Shown here piece after piece: positions 1 to 6,557 of a stretch of DNA of 6,572 bases. Under the pieces are notes generated by a model. That model was not told where the DNA came from. It saw only the letters and a list, made by a program, of their open reading frames with translations, and did not search any database. The position numbers and the translations under genes are program-made. Position 1 is the first letter of the stretch; each line of letters starts with the position of its first letter. Origin of the DNA: Lentisphaerota bacterium (lineage in GTDB: Bacteria; Verrucomicrobiota; Lentisphaeria; Oligosphaerales; PUNB01); NCBI GenBank assembly GCA_003552565.1, contig PUNB01000171.1, positions 1-6,572 of the forward strand, given 5' to 3'.

Positions 1-134
1 CTGAAATGGCAAATACACCCGCTTAATTCCGGTAATGCGTCAGTCGCAGGTGCAAAGTGCCTCCAGTTTCGATATACGACCACGGTGGACGATTGTTTAC
101 GCTCGAATCGTAGTCCGTAATCGTCAACCGACAC
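1..134 (-). CDS. Possible 5' part of an unrecognised gene running off the left edge
   Basis: Reading leftwards from a GTG at 134-132, a frame stays open for 44 codons to the window edge, beginning MSVDDYGLRFERKQ. An AGGTGG ribosome binding site (142-147) lies 7 bases ahead of the GTG, which is the main reason to believe it. It would start 28 bases after the stop of the ceramidase-like gene on the same strand, so it could be the next gene of that operon. The N-terminus shows no signal peptide or known motif, and I do not recognise a family. A 44-codon open stretch can occur by chance, so this stays tentative. The competing frame on the + strand (1-120) looks less protein-like and has no visible start. 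Confidence 0.35.
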   Translation of the reverse strand, partial: MSVDDYGLRFERKQSSTVVVYRNWRHFAPATDALPELSGCICHF

Positions 135-141
135 TATATTT

Positions 142-147
142 CCACCT
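142..147 (-). promoter_or_regulatory. Ribosome binding site of the left-edge partial gene
   Basis: AGGTGG on the - strand, 7 bases before the GTG at 134. It selects this GTG over the in-frame GTG at 152, which has no Shine-Dalgarno sequence ahead of it. The site is only meaningful if the partial gene is real. Confidence 0.35.
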
Positions 148-162
148 TTCACTGACGGGTTA

Positions 163-1485
163 CTAATTCCGCTCGGAATCGACTATTTTCTGATACGTCT
201 TCAGTATTTTCGGCACCGCGTCCTTTCCCACGGACATGCTTTCTTCATAGCCGTCTTCGTTCCACTCACCTTGACTCACCAAGTACCCCAGGTTGTCATT
301 GGCCAGACTGAGCACAGGTGTATATCGGTACTCCAGAGGCTCTGCCTGCCGCTGCATTTCAACTCCCGCTCCCGACAGGGTTTCACCCGGCATGGTGCGA
401 ATAAGAATCTCATCCCCCAGCCGAATATAGGACAGCTTGACATCAGGCACATAATTGCTTGGGGCGCCCGCTCTGAATTCAACCTCCAAGTCATAGTCCA
501 GGATGCCTAGCATCCAGGCCGCCGTGTAACGCCTGTTCTGTACATTCAATGGTATCAGGGCGGACGATGGACGAACAGCCAGTTCCTTATAAGTGTCCTG
601 ATATTCATTATCCTTGCTCAGAGCCGCAACCGTCTCCTCAGCAATCCTTTCTCCGTAAGCGATGGCTCTCCGATGGCCGCAGTCAATATCTTCGGTGATT
701 GGGTTTTGATCCCCCATTACCCCGGGTAGAAAAATACTTACACCGCCGTAAACTTCCTCCAGCCGAGCCGCAAGCCCGCCGGTAAAACAAGGAGATATCT
801 TGGTGCAACTTCCATCCGTTATGTTGGAGTGAGCACCGAATATGACCGAAGTGGCGATCACCTCACCTGACTGTCGATTTCCGGCCTGAAGAACGTAAAG
901 GTTTTCATCCAAGTGTTCGCCGCCCCGGCGGTTTCGCACCAGTCCCCGGGCGGTTTTCCGAGCCATGGTGATCACGGCCGGCTCCGCCGATGCCACAGCT
1001 TCCGCGGCCGCCTTCGCTGCTTGTTTCCTCACATAGGCCCGGTATTCTTCATGGCTGCCGCCGAAAATTCCCTGCAGGTCTGGCCCCCCGTGAGTGTGAG
1101 TCACGGTTATGACTATATTTCCCGTCGGCACCCCGGCGGCGGAGGATATCTTTTTTTCAATCTGTTTGATCTGCACATTGCTGATGCCGGTCACGCCCAG
1201 GGAAAGCACAACAAAAGTTTCATTGCCGTCACTTATCGCCAAAGCTCGGGCGTAAATATCATCCCACGCACCATCGGCTCTTCTACTCCAAGGGCCGCCA
1301 TACCCCCCCAGATATACATGGCCGCTTTCAAAATCCTCTTCGCTGGGAGTTATTTCCGCCCTGGCCGCCCCGGCAGTCAAATTATCCGCGGCAAATGCGG
1401 AACCCTCGCATGTTATTACCATTATCACGATACCGGCCAAAACTGACAAAACCATATTCGAAAACACTTTGAACCCTATTTTCAT
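163..1485 (-). CDS. Secreted neutral/alkaline ceramidase-like protein (N-terminal domain only)
   Basis: A 440-residue exported protein with the fold of the neutral/alkaline non-lysosomal ceramidase N-terminal domain, a zinc amidase fold. Numbering is from the ATG at 1485. Residues 1-32 form a signal peptide: basic start, hydrophobic core, and an A-F-A site before A33. Family landmarks appear in order: THTHGGPD with H130/H132, FGAHSN with H219, PGVMGDQNP around D259, MPGE with E368, and a Tyr-rich C-terminal block (Y401, Y413). The His, Glu and Tyr residues match the zinc ligands known from bacterial ceramidase. The serine of the family's GDVSPN motif is N261 here, so ceramide hydrolysis is doubtful and another amide or ester substrate is possible. 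Classical ceramidases are about 650 residues or more and end in an Ig-like domain that is absent here. The frame extends to a TTG at 1524, but the ATG at 1485 has a Shine-Dalgarno site and a proper signal peptide. The gene is transcribed divergently from the LarA-like gene. Confidence 0.85.
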   Translation of the reverse strand: MKIGFKVFSNMVLSVLAGIVIMVITCEGSAFAADNLTAGAARAEITPSEEDFESGHVYLGGYGGPWSRRADGAWDDIYARALAISDGNETFVVLSLGVTGISNVQIKQIEKKISSAAGVPTGNIVITVTHTHGGPDLQGIFGGSHEEYRAYVRKQAAKAAAEAVASAEPAVITMARKTARGLVRNRRGGEHLDENLYVLQAGNRQSGEVIATSVIFGAHSNITDGSCTKISPCFTGGLAARLEEVYGGVSIFLPGVMGDQNPITEDIDCGHRRAIAYGERIAEETVAALSKDNEYQDTYKELAVRPSSALIPLNVQNRRYTAAWMLGILDYDLEVEFRAGAPSNYVPDVKLSYIRLGDEILIRTMPGETLSGAGVEMQRQAEPLEYRYTPVLSLANDNLGYLVSQGEWNEDGYEESMSVGKDAVPKILKTYQKIVDSERN

Positions 1486-1491
1486 AATAAA

Positions 1492-1496
1492 CACCT
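1492..1496 (-). promoter_or_regulatory. Ribosome binding site that fixes the start of the ceramidase-like gene
   Basis: AGGTG on the - strand, 6 bases before the ATG at 1485. The longer reading from the TTG at 1524 has no such site. It would also put 13 extra, lysine-containing residues ahead of the signal peptide. Confidence 0.7.
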
Positions 1497-1531
1497 GTAT
1501 TTTTTTCTTTACGAAAGTCTCCAAGAGGTTT

Positions 1532-1559
1532 ATTTTACCGTATCAAGTGTTATTGTAAA
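1532..1559 (-). promoter_or_regulatory. Candidate sigma70-type promoter for the ceramidase-like gene
   Basis: On the - strand, TTTACA (1554-1559) and TAAAAT (1532-1537) are separated by 16 bases; each matches the consensus at 5 of 6 positions. Transcription would begin near 1525, about 40 bases upstream of the ATG at 1485. This agrees with the chosen start and argues against the TTG at 1524. This is a consensus match by eye. No equally good promoter is seen for the opposite direction, although one must lie in the same 120-base gap or upstream. Confidence 0.45.
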
Positions 1560-1606
1560 GCTTTCTTATTCTAAACTGAGATATTCAACGAAAGGAATTT
1601 ATTGTC

Positions 1607-2887
1607 ATGGCATGGTTTTTTGAGAAAAACAGCAAAATAGACAAACAGCAACTGGAAGCGCTTATTGACAAGGCGTTCGAAGAATGCAGATCGAGGATCT
1701 GCTCCAGCCCGAAGAAGGTGCTTCTGCTGCCCCCGGACATCACCCGGGCGCACTGCGGCGCCGGCTGGATGACGGAGCGGCTGTATAACAGCTTCACCTC
1801 GCTGGGAGCCGATGTTTACCTGATCCCTACCCTCGGTCAGCATGTTCCTCATACCCCTGAACAAAACAAATGGATGTTCGGAGAAGTGCCGGAGGAAAAA
1901 ATTCTCAAACACCACTGGCGGGCTGATGCCCACCGCCTTGGAGAAGTGCCGGCGGACTATGTCAAGAAAGTCACGGAAGAAAAAGCCGACTGGGCGATCC
2001 CGGTTGAACTGAATCGCCATCTGTTCGAGCAATCCTGGGACCTGGTGTTGAATATCGGCCATGTGGTGCCGCATGAAGTGCTCGGCTTCGCCAATCATAA
2101 TAAAAACTATTTTATCGGCCTGGGCGGCAAGAATATGATCTGCGCTTCCCACATGGCGGCGGCCTGCTGCGGCATCGAAAATAACCTGGGCAGCCTGATA
2201 ACCCCGCTGCGGCATTGCTACAATAAAGCCGAAAGCGAATTCCTCGCCGAACTGCCGGATGCCTATATCCAGGTCACCATGGCTTATGATCAAAACGGAG
2301 AACTGGTGCATACCGGCTTTTACTGCGGCGACGACGTGGACACCTACATGCTGGCCGCTAAACAGTCGACGGACGAAAATATCACCGTTGTGCCGCCTCT
2401 GAAAAAAGTGGTGGCGGTTATGCAGGGAGATGAGTTTTTCAGCACCTGGGTGGCGAACAAAGCAATCTACCGCACCCGCAAGGCCATGGCGGACGACGGA
2501 GAACTTCTGATCATCGCTCCGGGACTGGAAAGATTCGGCGAACAGGATGAAGTGGATCAGATCATTCGCCGCTACGGCTACGTCGGCACCGAAAAAATCA
2601 TGGAATTATTCAGCCACAATGAAGAACTGCAGGATTTAACCCACGCCACCGCGCACCTGATCCACGGTTCCTCGGAAGGACGTTTCAAGATTACTTACGC
2701 TCCCGGACATGTGAGCCGGGAGGAGATCGAGTCGGTCAACTTCAATTATATGGATCTGCAGGAAGCTATGGAGCGATATCCGGCTGACAAACTTAAAAAC
2801 GGCTTCAACACCATGCCTGACGGTGAGGAAATATACTTCATCAGCACACCTTCCGCAGGCCTGTGGAGCACCGCCGACAAACTTTAA
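1607..2887 (+). CDS. LarA-superfamily nickel-pincer racemase/epimerase homologue
   Basis: A 426-residue cytoplasmic protein of the nickel-dependent lactate racemase superfamily. In Lactiplantibacillus LarA the nickel-pincer cofactor is attached to K184 and held by H200, with catalytic H108 and H174 and a D72-x-T-R75 motif. The same pattern is present with near-identical spacing: D44-I-T-R47, G-Q-H79, P-H156-EVLGF, K166, and S-H182. H156 to K166 is 10 residues and K166 to H182 is 16, as in LarA. The C-terminal lysine equivalent to K298 is probably K285, but the partner glutamine (Q295) aligns with V282. The substrate therefore probably differs from lactate; known relatives act on malate, other 2-hydroxyacids and gluconate, and some are annotated as mannonate epimerases. 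The cofactor genes larB, larC and larE are not in the window. AAAGGA (1591-1596) precedes the ATG at a slightly long 10 bases. It is the first gene of the + strand unit. Confidence 0.8.
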   Translation: MAWFFEKNSKIDKQQLEALIDKAFEECRSRICSSPKKVLLLPPDITRAHCGAGWMTERLYNSFTSLGADVYLIPTLGQHVPHTPEQNKWMFGEVPEEKILKHHWRADAHRLGEVPADYVKKVTEEKADWAIPVELNRHLFEQSWDLVLNIGHVVPHEVLGFANHNKNYFIGLGGKNMICASHMAAACCGIENNLGSLITPLRHCYNKAESEFLAELPDAYIQVTMAYDQNGELVHTGFYCGDDVDTYMLAAKQSTDENITVVPPLKKVVAVMQGDEFFSTWVANKAIYRTRKAMADDGELLIIAPGLERFGEQDEVDQIIRRYGYVGTEKIMELFSHNEELQDLTHATAHLIHGSSEGRFKITYAPGHVSREEIESVNFNYMDLQEAMERYPADKLKNGFNTMPDGEEIYFISTPSAGLWSTADKL

Positions 2888-2937
2888 TCTGGATATTCCA
2901 TGATTTCTCACAGAAATTCAGGTTTTTGCTGGATTAT

Positions 2938-3756
2938 ATGAGAGCGTCAAACAAAAAAGCAAACTCCGCCGAACAACGGCGTTTACGATCAGAAAGCCCC
3001 GCCTGGCAGCGCGAATGGCGGCGTATGCGGATCATGAAAGCCGTTTTCACAACCAGCATTGTCATTCTGGCGGCGGTTATTCTGCTTGCCTTTTGGCTGG
3101 TCTGGGTCTATGAACCAACCCCAACCCCTCGCCCGGAACCGGAGCTTTGGGACTGGGAAGAAATCATAAAGCTCCAGGAAGCCGGCGGCAGAGCCTTGGG
3201 TGAATTAGTGCGTGAACGCCACCCGGAGGGCAGCGTGGTGGTGCTGACACCGCCCGAACCGGCCCGCGATGATATCGATAGCGCCACCTTGGAAGGAGTT
3301 CTGGCCGGACTGAAATATGAGCAGGATTCGGAACTGGTGATAATCCAGGAGATCGGCGGCGAACAGAAAAACGAGAAGGCCGCGGATGTTTTTTTCGGAC
3401 TGGATGCCGAGTCTTTCGATAAAGCGGTTGAACCGCACATGGAAGCCGCTGCGGTGATCAGTATTGTGGGGCTGCCGACCAACCCGGAAAAAATGAGGTT
3501 CTGGCCGCGGCGTCCGCGCCCCGAACTGATGCTGATAAACGCTGAGATATTCCGCTTGGGACGCATCATACGGCAGGGAGGTATCGAGGCGGTGGCGACG
3601 CGTCATCCGGCCGTCAGCGCGGACAGCTTTCCGGAAGACCCAGACGAACTGAAAGAGTTCTGGCTGATCATTACCGAAGACAATGTCGAAGAATTGAAAG
3701 AAAGGCATCCCAACCTTTTCGTTCGCGAGCACCTTGATCAGTTAAACAAGGAATAA
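2938..3756 (+). CDS. Unrecognised single-pass membrane protein with proline-rich stalk
   Basis: A 272-residue protein of unknown function, numbered from the ATG at 2938. A basic N-terminus rich in Arg and Lys (residues 1-34) is followed by one strongly hydrophobic helix (about 35-58). Then come a proline-rich stalk (PTPTPRPEP) and a roughly 200-residue domain, charged and alternating in alpha and beta character. The positive-inside rule puts that domain outside the cytoplasmic membrane. The tripeptide R-H-P occurs three times in the domain (about 94-96, 222-224, 256-258), each after a helix-like stretch, hinting at a degenerate internal repeat. I recognise no enzyme motif. The start is uncertain: the frame is open back to a GTG at 2863 inside the upstream gene, and neither start has a good Shine-Dalgarno site. 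The ATG begins 50 bases after the LarA-like stop. The 3' end carries the ribosome binding site of the decarboxylase gene, which implies coupled expression. Confidence 0.7.
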   Translation: MRASNKKANSAEQRRLRSESPAWQREWRRMRIMKAVFTTSIVILAAVILLAFWLVWVYEPTPTPRPEPELWDWEEIIKLQEAGGRALGELVRERHPEGSVVVLTPPEPARDDIDSATLEGVLAGLKYEQDSELVIIQEIGGEQKNEKAADVFFGLDAESFDKAVEPHMEAAAVISIVGLPTNPEKMRFWPRRPRPELMLINAEIFRLGRIIRQGGIEAVATRHPAVSADSFPEDPDELKEFWLIITEDNVEELKERHPNLFVREHLDQLNKE

Positions 3757-3761
3757 GATTA

Positions 3762-4706
3762 ATGCCCAAAACTGTATTAGTTACCGGCGGCGCCGGCTTT
3801 CTAGGCAGTCACTTATGCGATCGGCTGCTTGAGCAAGGGTGCGAGGTCCTGTGCCTGGACAATTTTTTCACCGGGCGCAAAAGAAATGTCAGCCGACACC
3901 TTGGCAATCTGGATTTTGAACTGATCAGACATGACATAACCGCGCCCTTTTTCCTGGAAAAAGTGGATCAGATTTACAATCTGGCATGCCCTGCTTCGCC
4001 GGTGCATTACCAGTGGAATCCCGTTCACACCACCAAATCCTCAGTGCTCGGGGCGATCAACATGCTGGGGCTGGCGAAACGCATCGGCGCCAGCATTCTG
4101 CAGGCTTCCACCAGTGAAGTTTACGGGGATCCGGAAATACATCCGCAGCCGGAATCATACAAAGGAGCGGTTAACCCAATCGGCATACGCGCCTGTTACG
4201 ATGAAGGAAAAAGGTGCGCCGAAACGCTCTTTTTCGACTATCACAGGGAGCATAAACTGACGGTCAAGGTTGTGCGCATCTTCAACACCTACGGTCCCCG
4301 TATGCAGCCGGATGACGGACGCGTGGTCAGCAACTTTATTCTGCAGGCTCTGAGAGGGGAGGAAATTACTATTTACGGAGAAGGACTGCAGACTCGCAGT
4401 TTTTGTTATGTTGATGACCTGGTCGATGGACTCATACGAACAATGGAAACCGCCGACAACTTTACCGGACCAGTAAATCTCGGCAATCCGGCTGAATTCA
4501 CCATCCGCGAACTGGCGGAAAAAGTGGTTGAGCTAACTGGCAGCAAGTCCCCGATAGTCCATCGCCCCCTGCCTGCCGACGATCCGAAACAACGCTGTCC
4601 GGATATTTCACTGGCGCGGCAGGAACTGAGCTGGGAACCCGCAACCCGCCTGGAAGAAGGGTTAAAAAAAACCATAGAATACTTCCGGAAAAATCATGAC
4701 GGATAA
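3762..4706 (+). CDS. uxs: UDP-glucuronate decarboxylase (UDP-xylose synthase)
   Basis: A 314-residue cytoplasmic short-chain dehydrogenase of the extended NAD-dependent epimerase/dehydratase family. It converts UDP-glucuronate to UDP-xylose and CO2, using tightly bound NAD. Visible landmarks are the Rossmann motif TGGAGFLGSH (8-17), D33 at the end of the second strand for NAD ribose binding, and ASTSEVYGDP (115-124) with T117 and E119. Also visible are the catalytic Y146-DEG-K150-R motif and RIFNTYGPRM (172-181), typical of this branch rather than of UDP-glucose 4-epimerase. The length matches bacterial single-domain enzymes, with no extra N-terminal membrane segment as in animal Golgi forms. 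AAGGAA (3748-3753) overlaps the end of the upstream gene and sits 8 bases before the ATG. UDP-xylose would feed surface polysaccharide or glycan synthesis, but no glycosyltransferase is nearby. Confidence 0.93.
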   Translation: MPKTVLVTGGAGFLGSHLCDRLLEQGCEVLCLDNFFTGRKRNVSRHLGNLDFELIRHDITAPFFLEKVDQIYNLACPASPVHYQWNPVHTTKSSVLGAINMLGLAKRIGASILQASTSEVYGDPEIHPQPESYKGAVNPIGIRACYDEGKRCAETLFFDYHREHKLTVKVVRIFNTYGPRMQPDDGRVVSNFILQALRGEEITIYGEGLQTRSFCYVDDLVDGLIRTMETADNFTGPVNLGNPAEFTIRELAEKVVELTGSKSPIVHRPLPADDPKQRCPDISLARQELSWEPATRLEEGLKKTIEYFRKNHDG

Positions 4707-4737
4707 CCTTCACCTGTAATCATCCGGAGAAGGAATT

Positions 4738-5682
4738 ATGATTCGACTTGGGCTTTGCTGTATTTTTATTGAGCAGCCGATTAAGTATCGTACCGTCAAT
4801 GGTCGAAATCTTACCAAACTCGCCGAATCTCTGCGTCCGAAAAAACTGAGTGAACTGTGCCTGCACAACCTGCGGATGCTTCTTAAATCACTGGAATATT
4901 GCGCTCATAACAATATCGGTGATTTCCGTATTCAAAGCGGCCTTTTCCCGTTAAAAACTCACCCTGATTTAGGTTATGATATAAGCGAATTGCCTGACTG
5001 GAAGGAGATCAGGGAAACGATCAGCAAATGTCGTGCTTACGCTGAGACACATAATATCAGAACAACCTTTCATCCGGACCAGTTCGTAGTGCTCTCAACC
5101 CCACACCCGGATGTCCTGGCTGCTTCCCGACGCGAACTTGAACATCAGGCCGACCTGGCGGCGATGCTCGGAGCAGACGTAATCAACCTGCATTGCGGCG
5201 GAGTATACGGGGACAAAAAGAAAACCTTGAAACGACTTGCTAAGGTTATTGCTGGCTTGCCTCTGAATATCACCTCCCGGCTGACCCTCGAAAACGATGA
5301 CCGCAGCTATACGCCCGAGGATGTCATACCATTATGCCGTAAGGTCAACATCCCCTTTGTTTACGATGTCCATCATCACCGCTGTCTGGAGAAGGATATT
5401 TCCGAGGCTGATGTGTCGGCAATCACAGAACGGGCTCTTGCCACATGGGACCGGGAGCCCTTATTCCATCTCTCATCTCCTGTTAACAGCTGGTCCGGGG
5501 GAAATCCATGTCACCATCATGATTATATTGACTATGCCGATTTTCCGGACGTTTGGAAAAACATGAGCTGCACCATCGAAATCGAAGCCAAAGCCAAAGA
5601 ACTGGCCATATCCCGCCTGCAGAATGATTTGCTTAAAGACAGAGTCGCTTTCACTGACGCACCATCACCATCCAGAACATGA
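4738..5682 (+). CDS. uvsE: UV-damage endonuclease family protein (UvdE/UvsE)
   Basis: A 314-residue TIM-barrel metal-dependent endonuclease homologue that would nick DNA 5' of UV photoproducts and other lesions, starting alternative excision repair. Family landmarks are IRLGLCC at the N-terminus, FRIQSGLFPL (63-72), H112-PDQ-F, LHCGG with H152, TLENDD with E185, and YDVHHH with D210 and H213. H244-LSS and an EIEAKAKE block (281-288) follow. H112, H152, E185, D210, H213, H244 and an acidic residue near 281-283 match the three-metal site of Thermus UVDE in order and roughly in spacing. Two differences stand out: the lesion-probing Gln-Tyr pair is Q115-F116, and the carboxylated metal-bridging lysine two residues before the last His appears to be L242. 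GGAG and AAGGA (4726-4734) precede the ATG. It follows the decarboxylase gene by 31 bases and is probably cotranscribed with it. Confidence 0.88.
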   Translation: MIRLGLCCIFIEQPIKYRTVNGRNLTKLAESLRPKKLSELCLHNLRMLLKSLEYCAHNNIGDFRIQSGLFPLKTHPDLGYDISELPDWKEIRETISKCRAYAETHNIRTTFHPDQFVVLSTPHPDVLAASRRELEHQADLAAMLGADVINLHCGGVYGDKKKTLKRLAKVIAGLPLNITSRLTLENDDRSYTPEDVIPLCRKVNIPFVYDVHHHRCLEKDISEADVSAITERALATWDREPLFHLSSPVNSWSGGNPCHHHDYIDYADFPDVWKNMSCTIEIEAKAKELAISRLQNDLLKDRVAFTDAPSPSRT

Positions 5683-5778
5683 ATCCTCGGCTTGCAACTC
5701 ATCCCGCCAGTGGTACATTCAGGTATTGCGCAAACGGCGCCGGACTCTATGTTTATTTTGATATCTTTAAAAATTTAC

Positions 5779-5783
5779 GGAGG
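5779..5783 (+). promoter_or_regulatory. Strong ribosome binding site of the redoxin gene
   Basis: GGAGG, 5 bases before the ATG at 5789, is the best Shine-Dalgarno match in the window. It follows an AT-rich stretch (about 5750-5777) in the 106-base gap, which could also hold a promoter. I find no convincing -35/-10 pair and no terminator for the upstream gene there. Confidence 0.6.
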
Positions 5784-5788
5784 CAGTT

Positions 5789-6370
5789 ATGGCTTTTACA
5801 TTGGAAATCGGTCAAAAAGCACCTGATTTTTCACTTCCCGGAACCGACGGAAATACGTGGTCGCTGCACGACTTCGATGCTGCTGATTACTTGGTGATTT
5901 TTTTCACCTGCAACCACTGCCCTTATGTCATCGGTTCGGATGAGGTCACCCGTCAAACGGCGGACAAATATGCCCAAAAAGGGGTGAAATTTGTGGGGAT
6001 AAACTCAAACAGTGAAGCTACGCATGCAGAGGATGATTTCGACTCCATGGTTGAACGCATGAACGAAAAGCAGTTTCCATGGGTTTATCTCAGGGATAAG
6101 ACTCAAGAAGTCGCCTGGGCTTATGGCGCTCTCCGCACACCGCATTTTTATGTGTTTGACCAAAACCGCAAACTGGTTTATACAGGCCGGGGGTTGGATA
6201 ATCCGCGACAGCCCGAAAAAAGTACCGTCAATGATCTTGATAATGTACTAGCGGAATTAACATCAGGCCGCCCGGTTTCCACTCCGGAAACCAACCCGAT
6301 TGGATGCAACGTCAAGTGGGAAGGCAAAGATGCTCATTGGATGCCGCCTGAAGCATGTGATCTTGTGTGA
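5789..6370 (+). CDS. Thioredoxin-like redoxin of the PRX-like1 type
   Basis: A 193-residue cytoplasmic protein of the AhpC/TSA-redoxin superfamily with a thioredoxin fold. The N-terminal half has APDFSLPGTDG (11-21), typical of peroxiredoxin-like proteins, then FFTCNHCPYV with a C41-x-x-C44 active site. The cis-proline is T117-P118. The C-terminal NPIGCNVKW (169-177), with C173, is a signature of the uncharacterised PRX-like1 subgroup, and C190 is a fourth cysteine near the end. No signal peptide is present. It is presumably a thiol-disulphide reductase or peroxidase; the substrate is unknown even for the family. It lies 106 bases after the UvdE-like gene in the same direction, so it may be part of that unit or have its own promoter. 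Confidence 0.9.
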   Translation: MAFTLEIGQKAPDFSLPGTDGNTWSLHDFDAADYLVIFFTCNHCPYVIGSDEVTRQTADKYAQKGVKFVGINSNSEATHAEDDFDSMVERMNEKQFPWVYLRDKTQEVAWAYGALRTPHFYVFDQNRKLVYTGRGLDNPRQPEKSTVNDLDNVLAELTSGRPVSTPETNPIGCNVKWEGKDAHWMPPEACDLV

Positions 6371-6428
6371 GACTCCGTCTTATAATAGCCGCAAAAAGGC
6401 ACAAAAAAAATGGAGCGGCCGCAGCCTG

Positions 6429-6557
6429 CCTGACCACTCGGTGGTAGATCTAATCTCACATCGCTGCCGTTATGGAATTTTTGAAAGTGTGTCAGGTCCT
6501 CGCGGCCATATAATGGAGGGCGAGCAGCCAGCCTGAGCCACACGAAGAGTGGTCAGG
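6429..6557. repeat. REP/MITE-like cluster of inverted repeats
   Basis: A 129-base non-coding stretch bounded by an exact 11-base inverted repeat: CCTGACCACTC (6429-6439) and GAGTGGTCAGG (6547-6557). Each end also folds locally. At the left, ACCAC-TCG-GTGGT (6433-6445) can be extended by two pairs past a bulged G. At the right, CCTGA-g-CCAC and GTGG-TCAGG (6532-6557) form a 9-pair stem with one bulged G and a 7-base loop. Between them CTCGC (6499-6503) pairs with GCGAG (6520-6524), enclosing CCAT-ATA-ATGG. GTCAGGTCC occurs twice in direct orientation (6491-6499 and 6552-6560). The bulged-stem pattern and paired opposite orientations resemble REP/BIME units and the edges of Y1 (RAYT-type) transposase elements. 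No transposase is in view, and no target-site duplication is visible next to the 11-base ends. Confidence 0.55.

Noticed and set aside
1..120. Frame open from the left edge on the + strand, ending at TAA 118-120
   Set aside because: Only 39 codons, low-complexity and unlike a typical protein end; the - strand frame over the same bases has a ribosome binding site.
913..1446. Open frame of 177 codons on the + strand
   Set aside because: Antisense shadow of the ceramidase-like gene, with a protein rich in His, Arg and Pro and no known family.
1485..1524. TTG start at 1524 giving a 453-residue ceramidase-like protein
   Set aside because: It lies at the predicted transcription start, has no Shine-Dalgarno sequence, and would place extra charged residues ahead of the signal peptide; the ATG at 1485 has a good AGGTG site.
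1571..2311. Long open frame (246 codons) on the - strand
   Set aside because: It lies inside the LarA-like gene, whose family motifs are unmistakable; the antisense product has no recognisable domain.
3205..3732. Open frame of 175 codons on the - strand
   Set aside because: Antisense to the membrane-protein gene, with no ribosome binding site or family match; the + strand frame has coherent topology and operon spacing.
5735..5742. CGGCGCCG palindrome in the gap before the redoxin gene
   Set aside because: An isolated 8-base palindrome without a loop, flanking T-run or second copy; probably chance.
6366..6381. Small hairpin (TGAGAC-TCC-GTCTTA) at the redoxin stop as a terminator
   Set aside because: The stem is weak, includes a G-T pair, and is not followed by a T-run, so I do not call a terminator.
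6300..6543. Short overlapping open frames on both strands at the right end
   Set aside because: They overlap the redoxin C-terminus and run through the inverted-repeat cluster, and neither translation looks like a real protein.
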